Part shown: one piece after another, positions 54,419 through 61,854 of the stretch
Layout of the letters: every line of letters starts with the position of its first letter
How positions within the stretch are numbered: position 1 is the stretch's first letter
Origin: an uncultured Prevotellaceae bacterium
GTDB taxonomy: Bacteria; Bacteroidota; Bacteroidia; Bacteroidales; Bacteroidaceae
DNA: 64,000 nucleotides
Direction: 5' to 3'
Assembly: GCA_902782305.1 (NCBI GenBank)
Contig: CACZMV010000002.1
Span: 1 to 64,000, forward strand
The notes under the pieces: model-generated
Told to the model about the DNA's origin: nothing
The model's input: the letters and a program-made list of their open reading frames with translations, nothing else
Databases searched by the model: none
Position numbers and translations under genes: made by a program

Positions 54419-55873
54419 TTACTCAACCACGATGGGCTTGTACTTTGGAACGAGGGCCTTCATGATGCACCAGCCAATGAGGTAGGCTACGGCACAGATG
54501 CAGAACACTACCATGTAGGCTGCAGGCTTAGCCTCAAAGCCGAAGAAGGAGAAGGCAGCGCCCTGAGCGTCGGCCCAGGTGAAGAACATACCGGAACCCT
54601 TGTTGATGAGGAACGAGCCTACACCACCTGCCATTGAACCAATACCTGTGATGGTACCGATGGTAGACTTGGGGAACATATCGCCCACGGTAGAGAAGAT
54701 GTTGGCTGACCAAGACTGGTGACCAGCACCCAGCAGACCAATCAGAACGGCAGGCCACCAAGCGCTATAGGCTCCCAAAGGCTGGGCAAACAAGCCCAAT
54801 ACGGGGAAGAGGGCGAAGATGAACATGGCACGCATACGACCAGCATAGGGGTTCATGCCATACTTCTCAACGAAAATCTTGGGCAGGTAACCACCACCGA
54901 TAGACAGTACGGTACAGATAGCATAAAGGGTGAAAATAAGAGCAATACCCATAGCCGAGTCGGAGGTGTAGCCATACTGATCGGAGAAGTAAGCGGGAGC
55001 CCAGAACAGGAAGAACCACCATACGCCGTCGGTCATAAACTTACCCACGATGAACGACCAGGTCTGCTTGTACTTAAAGCAACTCCAGAACGGAATGGTC
55101 TTCTCTTCTTTAGCCTCAGCCTTGTTCTGAACATCAGCAATATCAGCATCCTGCTCGATATAGTTAAGCTCGGCCTGATTGACACGCTTGTTGCGATGGG
55201 GCTTGTCGTAAGCCCAAACCCACAGCGCCATCCAGACATAACCTAAAGCACCAATGATGATGAAAGCCATCTCCCAACCCCAGGCACGAGCCAGCAGAGG
55301 AATGGTGGCAGGAGCAGCCAGCGCACCTACCGAGGCTCCACTATTGAAGATAGAGGTGGCAAAGGCACGGTCTTTCTTGGGGAAGTATTCGGCAGTAACC
55401 TTGATAGCAGCAGGGAAGTTTCCAGCCTCACCCAAGGCGAGAATCATACGACAAGAGAGGAAGAGCCATACCGATATGGTGGCAATGGCCACAGCAGCGT
55501 CAGAGCCAGCCTGCACCATACGCAGCGCCTCGATAGAGTCGTAGCCCTCAATGTTCATAGCCACCCATCCGCAACCAGCATGCAACACGGCACCTGTTGA
55601 CCATACGAAGATGGCGATGAGATAACCCTTCTTGGTACCCATCCAGTCGATGAACTTACCAGCGAAGAGGTTGGCAATGGCATAGAAGATGGAGAACCAT
55701 CCGGTGATGGTACCATAGTCGTTGTCATTCCAATGGAACTCGGGAGCAATAAAGTCTTTCCAGGTTAACGAGAGAACCTGACGGTCCATGTAGTTGACCG
55801 TAGTTGCCAAGAAGAGCAAGGCACAGATGACCCAACGGAAATTGGACATCTTGGTAGTTTGTACTGCAGACAT
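54419..55873 (-). CDS. exuT: MFS hexuronate-type transporter
   Basis: A 484-residue carrier with 12 predicted membrane helices. It starts with the ACS-family motif FRWVICALLFLATTVNYMDRQVLSLTW and has LALGEAGNFPAAIKVTAEYFPKKDRAFATSIFNSG typical of ExuT-like uronate carriers. Imports galacturonate or glucuronate, or their unsaturated products (inference from family and neighbours). Last gene of the GatC-KduI-MFS group. Confidence 0.9.
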   Translation of the reverse strand: MSAVQTTKMSNFRWVICALLFLATTVNYMDRQVLSLTWKDFIAPEFHWNDNDYGTITGWFSIFYAIANLFAGKFIDWMGTKKGYLIAIFVWSTGAVLHAGCGWVAMNIEGYDSIEALRMVQAGSDAAVAIATISVWLFLSCRMILALGEAGNFPAAIKVTAEYFPKKDRAFATSIFNSGASVGALAAPATIPLLARAWGWEMAFIIIGALGYVWMALWVWAYDKPHRNKRVNQAELNYIEQDADIADVQNKAEAKEEKTIPFWSCFKYKQTWSFIVGKFMTDGVWWFFLFWAPAYFSDQYGYTSDSAMGIALIFTLYAICTVLSIGGGYLPKIFVEKYGMNPYAGRMRAMFIFALFPVLGLFAQPLGAYSAWWPAVLIGLLGAGHQSWSANIFSTVGDMFPKSTIGTITGIGSMAGGVGSFLINKGSGMFFTWADAQGAAFSFFGFEAKPAAYMVVFCICAVAYLIGWCIMKALVPKYKPIVVE

Positions 55874-55898
55874 AGTTATTTAGTATCTTTTTTAGTTA

Positions 55899-56918
55899 TT
55901 ATCGGATATCAATGACAGGAATGTTGTCCTTGTCGTTATAGTAGAGGTTCTCACCAGCCATACCCCAGATGAAGGTATAATAATAGGTACCGGCAGCAGC
56001 GTGCATAGACCACTCAGGCGACATGATGGCCTGATCGTTATGCAACCAAACTACGCGGCTCTCCTCGGGCTGTCCCATGATGTGGGCAATAGTCTGCTCC
56101 TGGGGCAGGTTGAAGTAATAGTAAGCCTCGATGCGACGACCGTGGGTATGAGGAGGCATGGTGTTCCAAGCGGCACCAGGGTTGAGTTGGGTCAGACCTA
56201 ACTGCAACTGACAGGGACCTTCCTCCAGCACATCGTTGACAATGAGCTTATAGACGGTACGGTTGTTGCACTCTTCCAGCGAACCAACAGGCCCCCAGAC
56301 AGCAGCCTTCAGCGAACCCTTACGTCCGTCGAGCGTAATCCACTGGGTCTTGTAATGCTGATGGGCGGTGGCTGAGTTCAGATAGAACTTGGCAGGATTC
56401 TTAGGATCCTTAGAGCGGAACTGGATGACCTTGTTGGTGTCGAGCGACTGACCTTTCTTGTCCTTGCCCAGATGGCCACGTCCGATGTAGAGGGCCTCCT
56501 TGGGAGAAAGGGCGTATTCCTTGCCATCAACAATCACCCAACCGTCGCCTGTACCGCAGTTTACTACGCCCAGCTCACGGTTGTACATAAAGTATTTCTC
56601 CTTGATGTTCTTATCGACATCCAGACCCAGTTCCCAGAAGTTTTCCAACTTCAGCGTGGTGTTGACGGGCATCGCTCCACCAAAGATGAAACGGTCGTAG
56701 TGTGAATAAGTGAGCAGGATGGAGTCGGGCGACATCACCTTCTCCATGACAAAACGCTCGCGGAGCATCTTGGTGTCGTAGTGTTTCACGTCCTCAGGAT
56801 GACACGCTGTCTGGAACTTCACGTGCTGGGCACCAACAAAACGATCGGCTTCCTGAGCATTGGCGGTGGAAAGCGAGAGAGCAATAGCTCCCGCAATCAT
56901 CAGAAAAGTTTTCTTCAT
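55899..56918 (-). CDS. kduI: KduI-family 5-keto-4-deoxyuronate isomerase with signal peptide
   Basis: A 339-residue protein. Residues 1-22 ([20 protein letters not shown] then AQ) form a clear Sec signal peptide, absent from cytoplasmic KduI (278 residues in E. coli). The zinc ligands are His257, His259, Glu264 ([15 protein letters not shown]) and His306, all exactly 61 positions beyond those of E. coli (196, 198, 203, 245). The isomerase would therefore act in the periplasm on unsaturated-uronate products of pectin lyases. Its neighbours are an EIIC and a hexuronate carrier. Confidence 0.92.
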   Translation of the reverse strand: MKKTFLMIAGAIALSLSTANAQEADRFVGAQHVKFQTACHPEDVKHYDTKMLRERFVMEKVMSPDSILLTYSHYDRFIFGGAMPVNTTLKLENFWELGLDVDKNIKEKYFMYNRELGVVNCGTGDGWVIVDGKEYALSPKEALYIGRGHLGKDKKGQSLDTNKVIQFRSKDPKNPAKFYLNSATAHQHYKTQWITLDGRKGSLKAAVWGPVGSLEECNNRTVYKLIVNDVLEEGPCQLQLGLTQLNPGAAWNTMPPHTHGRRIEAYYYFNLPQEQTIAHIMGQPEESRVVWLHNDQAIMSPEWSMHAAAGTYYYTFIWGMAGENLYYNDKDNIPVIDIR

Positions 56919-56933
56919 AGTCTATTATTGTTT

Positions 56934-58298
56934 TTATTTCTTATTTTCTTCCTTCTGAATACGCATACGGTTCCAAACAACCATTGCGATGGTGATAATG
57001 GTGAGGATGCCTGCACCTACATAGGCAAGGCTATCAACACACTTGAAGATGACCCATCCAAAGAGTGAAGATGCAAAGTCGAGCGCACCGGCCTGGAAGC
57101 CCTCTGGAATATGAGCTGCTGGGTCTTGTGTCTGGGCATAAACGGTCTGGGCAGCCTGTGTGAAGGCGGGAGCCATATCGGTAACAAACCACAGACCGAT
57201 GCCAACGGTGACGATACCTATGATAAGGGTCTTCACTACATTACCCTTTGTATAAGGCAGTACCATTACAAAGACATAGAACATACCAGCCAGCGAAGCC
57301 AAAGGCAGGAACTCATTGCCAGGAAGGACAACAGCCATGAGCAGTGCCAGCGGAATGAGAATCAGAGAAGCCACAAGCGTGGTGGGATGACCGATAACCA
57401 ATGCGGGCGACATGCCGATATATACCTTCTTGCCAGCCCATTTCTTCTGTACCACCTCCTGTGTCTTCTCAGCAATGGGCTTCAAACCATCGATGAAGAG
57501 CTTTGTAATACGGGGAATCAGTTCCATCACTGCACCCATCGTTACACCAAGGAAGAGCACCTTCTTGATATCCAACTGAGCCACAGCACCTATCAGGGCA
57601 CCTACGATGACACCCAGCACAATAGGCTCGCCCAGTACGCCAAACTTCTTCTTCAGACCCTCGGCATCAATGTCCAGCTTGGAAAAACCAGGAATCTTGT
57701 CGAGCAACCAGTTGATGCCAATGGCAAAAGCGGTAAAGCTCTGGCAGAAAGGTTGTGGGATGGAGATACCGTCCATGTCCTCGTAGTATCCCTGGAACTT
57801 GTCGGCGGTCAAGTCGGCCATCACCAGCGTAATAATGTAACATACGATGGCTGCAAAATAGCCCCATGCCAGACTCTCACCCATCACGAAATAGGCAACA
57901 GCACCAATAAAGGCGAAGTGCCAGTAGTTCCACAGGTCGATGTTAACGGTACGGGTACAGCCCGTGATAAGCAATAGGAAGTTGACGCCCAGACAAATGG
58001 GGATAATCAACGCTCCAACAGCGGTGTTATAAGCTACTGCGGCAGCAGCAGGCCACCCCATGTCGAACACACCGAGTTGAAGGTCGTAAAGACGTGAAAT
58101 CTCAGACAGCGGATTGCCGAAGTTGTTGGTTAGCAGAGCCGTAACAATGCCCAAACCCACAAAACCGACACCCACATAGAGTCCCGACTTGAGCGACTTT
58201 CCGAACTTCATGCCTATGCACAGGCCAATGATGGTAAACAGGATAGGCATCATAACCGATGCGCCTAAGCTGATAATGTAACTGAATACTTGTTCCAT
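56934..58298 (-). CDS. GatC-type PTS EIIC permease without EIIA/EIIB
   Basis: A 454-residue membrane protein with about 10-12 helices. It has the galactitol-type EIIC features MMPILFTIIGLCIGMKFGKSL near the start and WPAAAAVAYNTAVGALIIPICLGVNF. No EIIA, EIIB, HPr or EI gene is in the window, and Bacteroidales generally lack a working sugar PTS. It may act as an ion-coupled or facilitated uronate or sugar-acid carrier (inference). It is first in the operon with exported KduI and the MFS carrier (gaps 15 and 25 bp). Confidence 0.85.
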   Translation of the reverse strand: MEQVFSYIISLGASVMMPILFTIIGLCIGMKFGKSLKSGLYVGVGFVGLGIVTALLTNNFGNPLSEISRLYDLQLGVFDMGWPAAAAVAYNTAVGALIIPICLGVNFLLLITGCTRTVNIDLWNYWHFAFIGAVAYFVMGESLAWGYFAAIVCYIITLVMADLTADKFQGYYEDMDGISIPQPFCQSFTAFAIGINWLLDKIPGFSKLDIDAEGLKKKFGVLGEPIVLGVIVGALIGAVAQLDIKKVLFLGVTMGAVMELIPRITKLFIDGLKPIAEKTQEVVQKKWAGKKVYIGMSPALVIGHPTTLVASLILIPLALLMAVVLPGNEFLPLASLAGMFYVFVMVLPYTKGNVVKTLIIGIVTVGIGLWFVTDMAPAFTQAAQTVYAQTQDPAAHIPEGFQAGALDFASSLFGWVIFKCVDSLAYVGAGILTIITIAMVVWNRMRIQKEENKK

Positions 58299-58344
58299 TG
58301 TTTAAATTATCGATAATTTTTGTTTGCTTTAGTGTATACGGTTG

Positions 58345-58352
58345 CAAAGATA
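58345..58352 (-). promoter_or_regulatory. -7 box for the uronate cassette
   Basis: CAAAGATA reads TATCTTTG on minus, about 47 bp before the EIIC start and directly after the murF-alr terminator. Confidence 0.55.
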
Positions 58353-58354
58353 AC

Positions 58355-58395
58355 AAAAATCAGCGAAACACATATCGTTTTCGCTGATTTTTATT
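58355..58395 (-). terminator. Terminator after murF-alr
   Basis: AAATCAGCGAAA pairs with TTTCGCTGATTT around a ~10-nt loop, with T runs on both sides. Confidence 0.8.
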
Positions 58396-58420
58396 ACTAA
58401 ATCGTTAACGTAACATAGAT

Positions 58421-60925
58421 TTAATCCTGGAAATACACCTTTTTCACACGTCCACTCACGGCTGTCAGCACCTCATAAGGGATGGTGTCGAGCACATCGC
58501 TGAGCACATTGACGGGCAGATGCTCGCCGAAAATCTCGACGCTGTCGCCCTCCTGACAAGGAATGTCTGTGACATCAATCATGGCGACATCCATACAGAT
58601 ATTGCCGACATAAGGTGCTTTCTGACCATTGACAAGACAATAGCTGGCGCCACGTCCCAGATGGCGCGAGAGTCCGTCAGCATAGCCAATAGGAATGGCG
58701 GCAATCACGGAATCGCGCTTCAACACGCCCTTGCGGCTATAGCCCACCGTTTCTTCCTTAGGCACATGGCGCAACTGCAGAATAGTAGTCTTGAGCGTGG
58801 AAACGGGCTGGAGATAGCTGGTGGAACTGGTTTGACCAGTCAGACTGGCATCCATAGGATCATAACCATAGAGACCCAATCCAAGACGACACATATCCAA
58901 ATGGCGTTCTGGGAAATGCTCGATACCTGCCGAATTACAGATATGGCGCAGTATCTTATGACTGAACGCAGCCTGGAGCTTGGTGCTAGCCTCATCGAAC
59001 TTACGGAACTGTTCTGCTGAGAAGCGGTCGAAGTCGACACTATCAGAACCCACGAAATGGCTGAAGACAGAACGTGGAATGATGGCATTCTGATGCTGTA
59101 GGCGATGAATCAGCGCATCCATATCCTTCTCAGGGTCGAAGCCCAGACGATGCATGCCTGTATCCAGTTTGATGTGTACTGGCCAACCCGTAATACCTTG
59201 TTTCTCGGCAGCTTGGATAAGTGCATCCATCAGTCGGAAGGAATATACCTCAGGTTCCAAGTCGTAGTCGAACATGGTCTTGAAGGCAGTCATCTCGGGA
59301 TTCATAATCATAATGTTCTGCGTAATGCCATTGCTACGCAGAGTGACACCCTCGTCAGCCACAGCCACAGCCAGATAGTCCACACGATGGTCTTGTAACG
59401 TCTTGGCAACCTCCACAGCACCTGCACCATAAGCATCGGCCTTTACCATGCAGACCAACTTGGTTTCAGGCTTCATGAAGGAGCGATAGTAGTTCAGATT
59501 GTTAACCAATGCATTCAGGTTTACCTCTAAGATGGTTTCGTGAACTTTCTGCTCCAGCCGTTCTGTAATGCGGTCGAAGCCAAAAGGACGAGCACCCTTG
59601 ATGAGCACCACTTCATCGCGTAGACGACGGAAGACCTCACTGCGCAGGAACTCGTCTGTGCTAGCGAAGAAATACTCCTCACCAACAGAGAACACAGCAC
59701 GCTGGGAAGTGATATGAGGACCAATGCCTATCAGCTTGTTGATATTGCGCTTCATACAAAGATTGCTAACCTCACGATAGAGTTCCGTCGGGGGCATTCC
59801 GCTCTGGAAGATATCGCTGAGTATCAACGTTCTGCAACGCTGGTCGTTGACGCGACGACTCATAAAGTCGAGGGCAATACCCAGCGAGTTGATATCAGAA
59901 TTATAAGAGTCGTTGATCAACGTACAGCCTCGCTGACCTTCCTTCACCTCTAGGCGCATGGCAACAGGTTCGAGCGTGGCCATCCGCTCAGCTAACTGGT
60001 CTGGAGCAATGCCCAGATACAGGGCTATGGCAGCACAGGCAAAGGAGCACTGCAATGAGGCTTCATCGTAGAAGGGCAACTGATAGCGCCCGCGCGAACC
60101 TTTATATATATAAGAGACATTCGTAGAACTAGCTTGACTAGAGACATTCTCAATATACAGCGGAGCAGAGATATTCTCACGGCTCCACCCTATTTTCTCG
60201 CCCTGATAGCCACTGCGACGGATGCAACGACTTACAATGTCATCGTCGGAATTATAGGCAATCACCTTAGCACCATTGAAGAGTGTCAGCTTCTCCATGC
60301 ACTTCTCCTCCAACGAGCGGAAATTCTCCTGATGGGCTGAACCCAGAGAAGTGAGCAAACCGATGGTGGGCTGGATGATGTCGTGTAAGGCTTCCATCTC
60401 ACCGGGTTCGCTGATACCTGCCTCGAAAAGTCCTACTTGCGTCTGTTCATTCAACAGCCACACACTCAAGGGCACACCAATCTGTGAGTTATAACTCTTG
60501 GGCGAGCGGGTAACAGTCATCTGAGGCGACAGCAACTGATAAAGCCATTCCTTGACCATCGTCTTACCATTCGAACCCGTGATACCCACAATGGGACAAT
60601 CGAACTCATCACGATGGCGCTCAGCCAAACGTTGCAAAGCAGCCAAGGGAGAAGGAACGATAAGAAAATTAGCATTTTCAAATGAGGAATGAGGAATGAG
60701 AGATGAGAAATGACTCTCCACCACGAAGTTGCGGACACCACGACGATAAAGGTCTTCAATATAACGGTGACCGTCATTACGGGCAGACTTCAAGGCAAAA
60801 AACAGGGTTTCCTCAGGGAAACAAAGGGAACGGCTATCTGTCAACAGCCATCCTATCTTAGCATCGGCAGTGCCGATTCTGCGGGCGCCAATGAGCGTCG
60901 TTATTTTTTCTATGGTATAATTCAT
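58421..60925 (-). CDS. murF-alr: Bifunctional MurF ligase-alanine racemase
   Basis: An 834-residue fusion. The MurF part (~1-450) has ATP-binding GITGSNGKT and adds D-Ala-D-Ala to UDP-MurNAc-tripeptide. The alanine racemase part (~460-834) has the PLP lysine in CMVKADAYGAGA, and DTGMHRLGF and YADGLSRHLG are also seen. The second domain would make D-Ala for the first. Three in-frame repeat patches encode ESHFSSLIPHSSF (~70-83), SSQASSTNVS (~265) and DASLTGQTSSTSY (~695), all in loop positions. The start is set by a promoter 5 bp upstream. Confidence 0.95.
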   Translation of the reverse strand: MNYTIEKITTLIGARRIGTADAKIGWLLTDSRSLCFPEETLFFALKSARNDGHRYIEDLYRRGVRNFVVESHFSSLIPHSSFENANFLIVPSPLAALQRLAERHRDEFDCPIVGITGSNGKTMVKEWLYQLLSPQMTVTRSPKSYNSQIGVPLSVWLLNEQTQVGLFEAGISEPGEMEALHDIIQPTIGLLTSLGSAHQENFRSLEEKCMEKLTLFNGAKVIAYNSDDDIVSRCIRRSGYQGEKIGWSRENISAPLYIENVSSQASSTNVSYIYKGSRGRYQLPFYDEASLQCSFACAAIALYLGIAPDQLAERMATLEPVAMRLEVKEGQRGCTLINDSYNSDINSLGIALDFMSRRVNDQRCRTLILSDIFQSGMPPTELYREVSNLCMKRNINKLIGIGPHITSQRAVFSVGEEYFFASTDEFLRSEVFRRLRDEVVLIKGARPFGFDRITERLEQKVHETILEVNLNALVNNLNYYRSFMKPETKLVCMVKADAYGAGAVEVAKTLQDHRVDYLAVAVADEGVTLRSNGITQNIMIMNPEMTAFKTMFDYDLEPEVYSFRLMDALIQAAEKQGITGWPVHIKLDTGMHRLGFDPEKDMDALIHRLQHQNAIIPRSVFSHFVGSDSVDFDRFSAEQFRKFDEASTKLQAAFSHKILRHICNSAGIEHFPERHLDMCRLGLGLYGYDPMDASLTGQTSSTSYLQPVSTLKTTILQLRHVPKEETVGYSRKGVLKRDSVIAAIPIGYADGLSRHLGRGASYCLVNGQKAPYVGNICMDVAMIDVTDIPCQEGDSVEIFGEHLPVNVLSDVLDTIPYEVLTAVSGRVKKVYFQD
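58817..58852. repeat. Four 9-bp repeats, ACTGGTnnn, in murF-alr
   Basis: GCTGGTGGA, ACTGGTTTG, ACCAGTCAG, ACTGGCATC; encodes DASLTGQTSSTS. Confidence 0.75.
60119..60145. repeat. Three 9-bp repeats, ACTAGnnnn, in murF-alr
   Basis: ATTCGTAGA, ACTAGCTTG, ACTAGAGAC; encodes SSQASSTN. Confidence 0.6.
60677..60716. repeat. Heptamer patch, AATGAGA family, in murF-alr
   Basis: The coding strand carries TCATTTC, TCATCTC, TCATTCC, TCATTCC, TCATTTG in exact register. It reads SHFSSLIPHSSFE, the same peptide style as the right arms in the sigma factor and rsmF genes. Confidence 0.85.
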
Positions 60926-60929
60926 AGTG

Positions 60930-60960
60930 CAAAGGTACGATTAAGTGAGCACAAAACAAA
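60930..60960 (-). promoter_or_regulatory. Consensus promoter of murF-alr
   Basis: On minus, TTTG (60960-60957), 19 bp, TACCTTTG (60937-60930). The ATG is 5 bp further, so the message is leaderless. Confidence 0.75.
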
Positions 60961-60975
60961 AGAATTTATTCTTTT
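60958..60975 (-). terminator. AT-only hairpin after the GSCFA gene
   Basis: AAAAGAA, TTTA, TTCTTTT. A weak terminator that overlaps the -33 box of murF-alr. Confidence 0.45.
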
Positions 60976-61005
60976 TTTTGTCGAGCGTGAGAACTTTCGC
61001 CTTAT

Positions 61006-61812
61006 CTATAAGGCAAAATTACTGTATTTTTTGCGTAACTCGGATAGTTTTAACATAGTTTTATCCATGAAAGCCTGATATTCGGGCGACTCAGGGTGGA
61101 ACGGCTTATGGGCAAGAGCTTGTCGCAAGGGTTTCCACTCATCAAGGAAAGCCTTAGCCTCAGCAGAAAAACAAGTTTCTACCAATTGTTCCCAGATATA
61201 ATCGACAGCCTGCGCTGAGGGATGCAGCATATCCGAAGCATAGAAACGATAGTCGCGTAATTCGTCCATCAGGATTTCGTAAGACGGGAAATAGGCGCAG
61301 GTGTCGTCAACAGAATTGCTGACCACTGTATTGGCAGCAAGAAGCAACGTAGCTTTCGAGAGTTGGCTTCCATGATATCCATACTTACGATAACGGATAG
61401 GACTAACGGTCAGAACCACCTTTACTTCTGGATTGCGTTGACGCAAAACATCCATGGCTTTTTGCAGATAGGTCACACATTCATCAACAGAAAGGAGCTC
61501 TTCTTGGAAGAGGTTCTGTGGGCGCTTCTCACAATTGTCCACAATCTCGCCTGTTTCCTTCAATCGATAAATATGATTGGTTCCCAAGGTCAAGAACACG
61601 ATGTGAGGGTTTCCCTCATACTTCTCGATGGTATGTAGAATACTGGCTGGATTATACATCACGCCAAAGGGATTAATCGTAACAGGGAAGCCATTGTCAC
61701 GAAAGCGCTGACCTATCTCATCAGCGAAACACGAACCCACGAAAAGAACCTCTTCGCAGGGCTGTATTTCAAAAGCAGGCTTCGGTATATCAACGATTGT
61801 TCTAAACTCCAT
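61006..61812 (-). CDS. GSCFA-domain protein
   Basis: A 268-residue protein with the family motif VGSCFADEIGQRF near residue 25 and the downstream FLTLGTNHIY, VLTVSPIRYR and DMLHPS blocks. This order resembles GDSL/SGNH esterases (Ser in GSCF, later Asp-x-x-His). Function is unproven; a lipase or acyl-esterase role is inferred. It has no signal peptide. It lies between fkp and murF-alr. Confidence 0.88.
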   Translation of the reverse strand: MEFRTIVDIPKPAFEIQPCEEVLFVGSCFADEIGQRFRDNGFPVTINPFGVMYNPASILHTIEKYEGNPHIVFLTLGTNHIYRLKETGEIVDNCEKRPQNLFQEELLSVDECVTYLQKAMDVLRQRNPEVKVVLTVSPIRYRKYGYHGSQLSKATLLLAANTVVSNSVDDTCAYFPSYEILMDELRDYRFYASDMLHPSAQAVDYIWEQLVETCFSAEAKAFLDEWKPLRQALAHKPFHPESPEYQAFMDKTMLKLSELRKKYSNFAL

Positions 61813-61820
61813 TTCCCTAT

Positions 61821-61852
61821 ATTACGTTATAACGTTATTTCGTTATTACGAC
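61821..61852. repeat. Four 8-bp repeats in the fkp-GSCFA gap
   Basis: ATTACGTT, ATAACGTT, ATTTCGTT, ATTACGAC, filling nearly all of the 42-bp gap. Unlike most repeats here, the period is 8. Confidence 0.75.
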
Positions 61853-61854
61853 TT

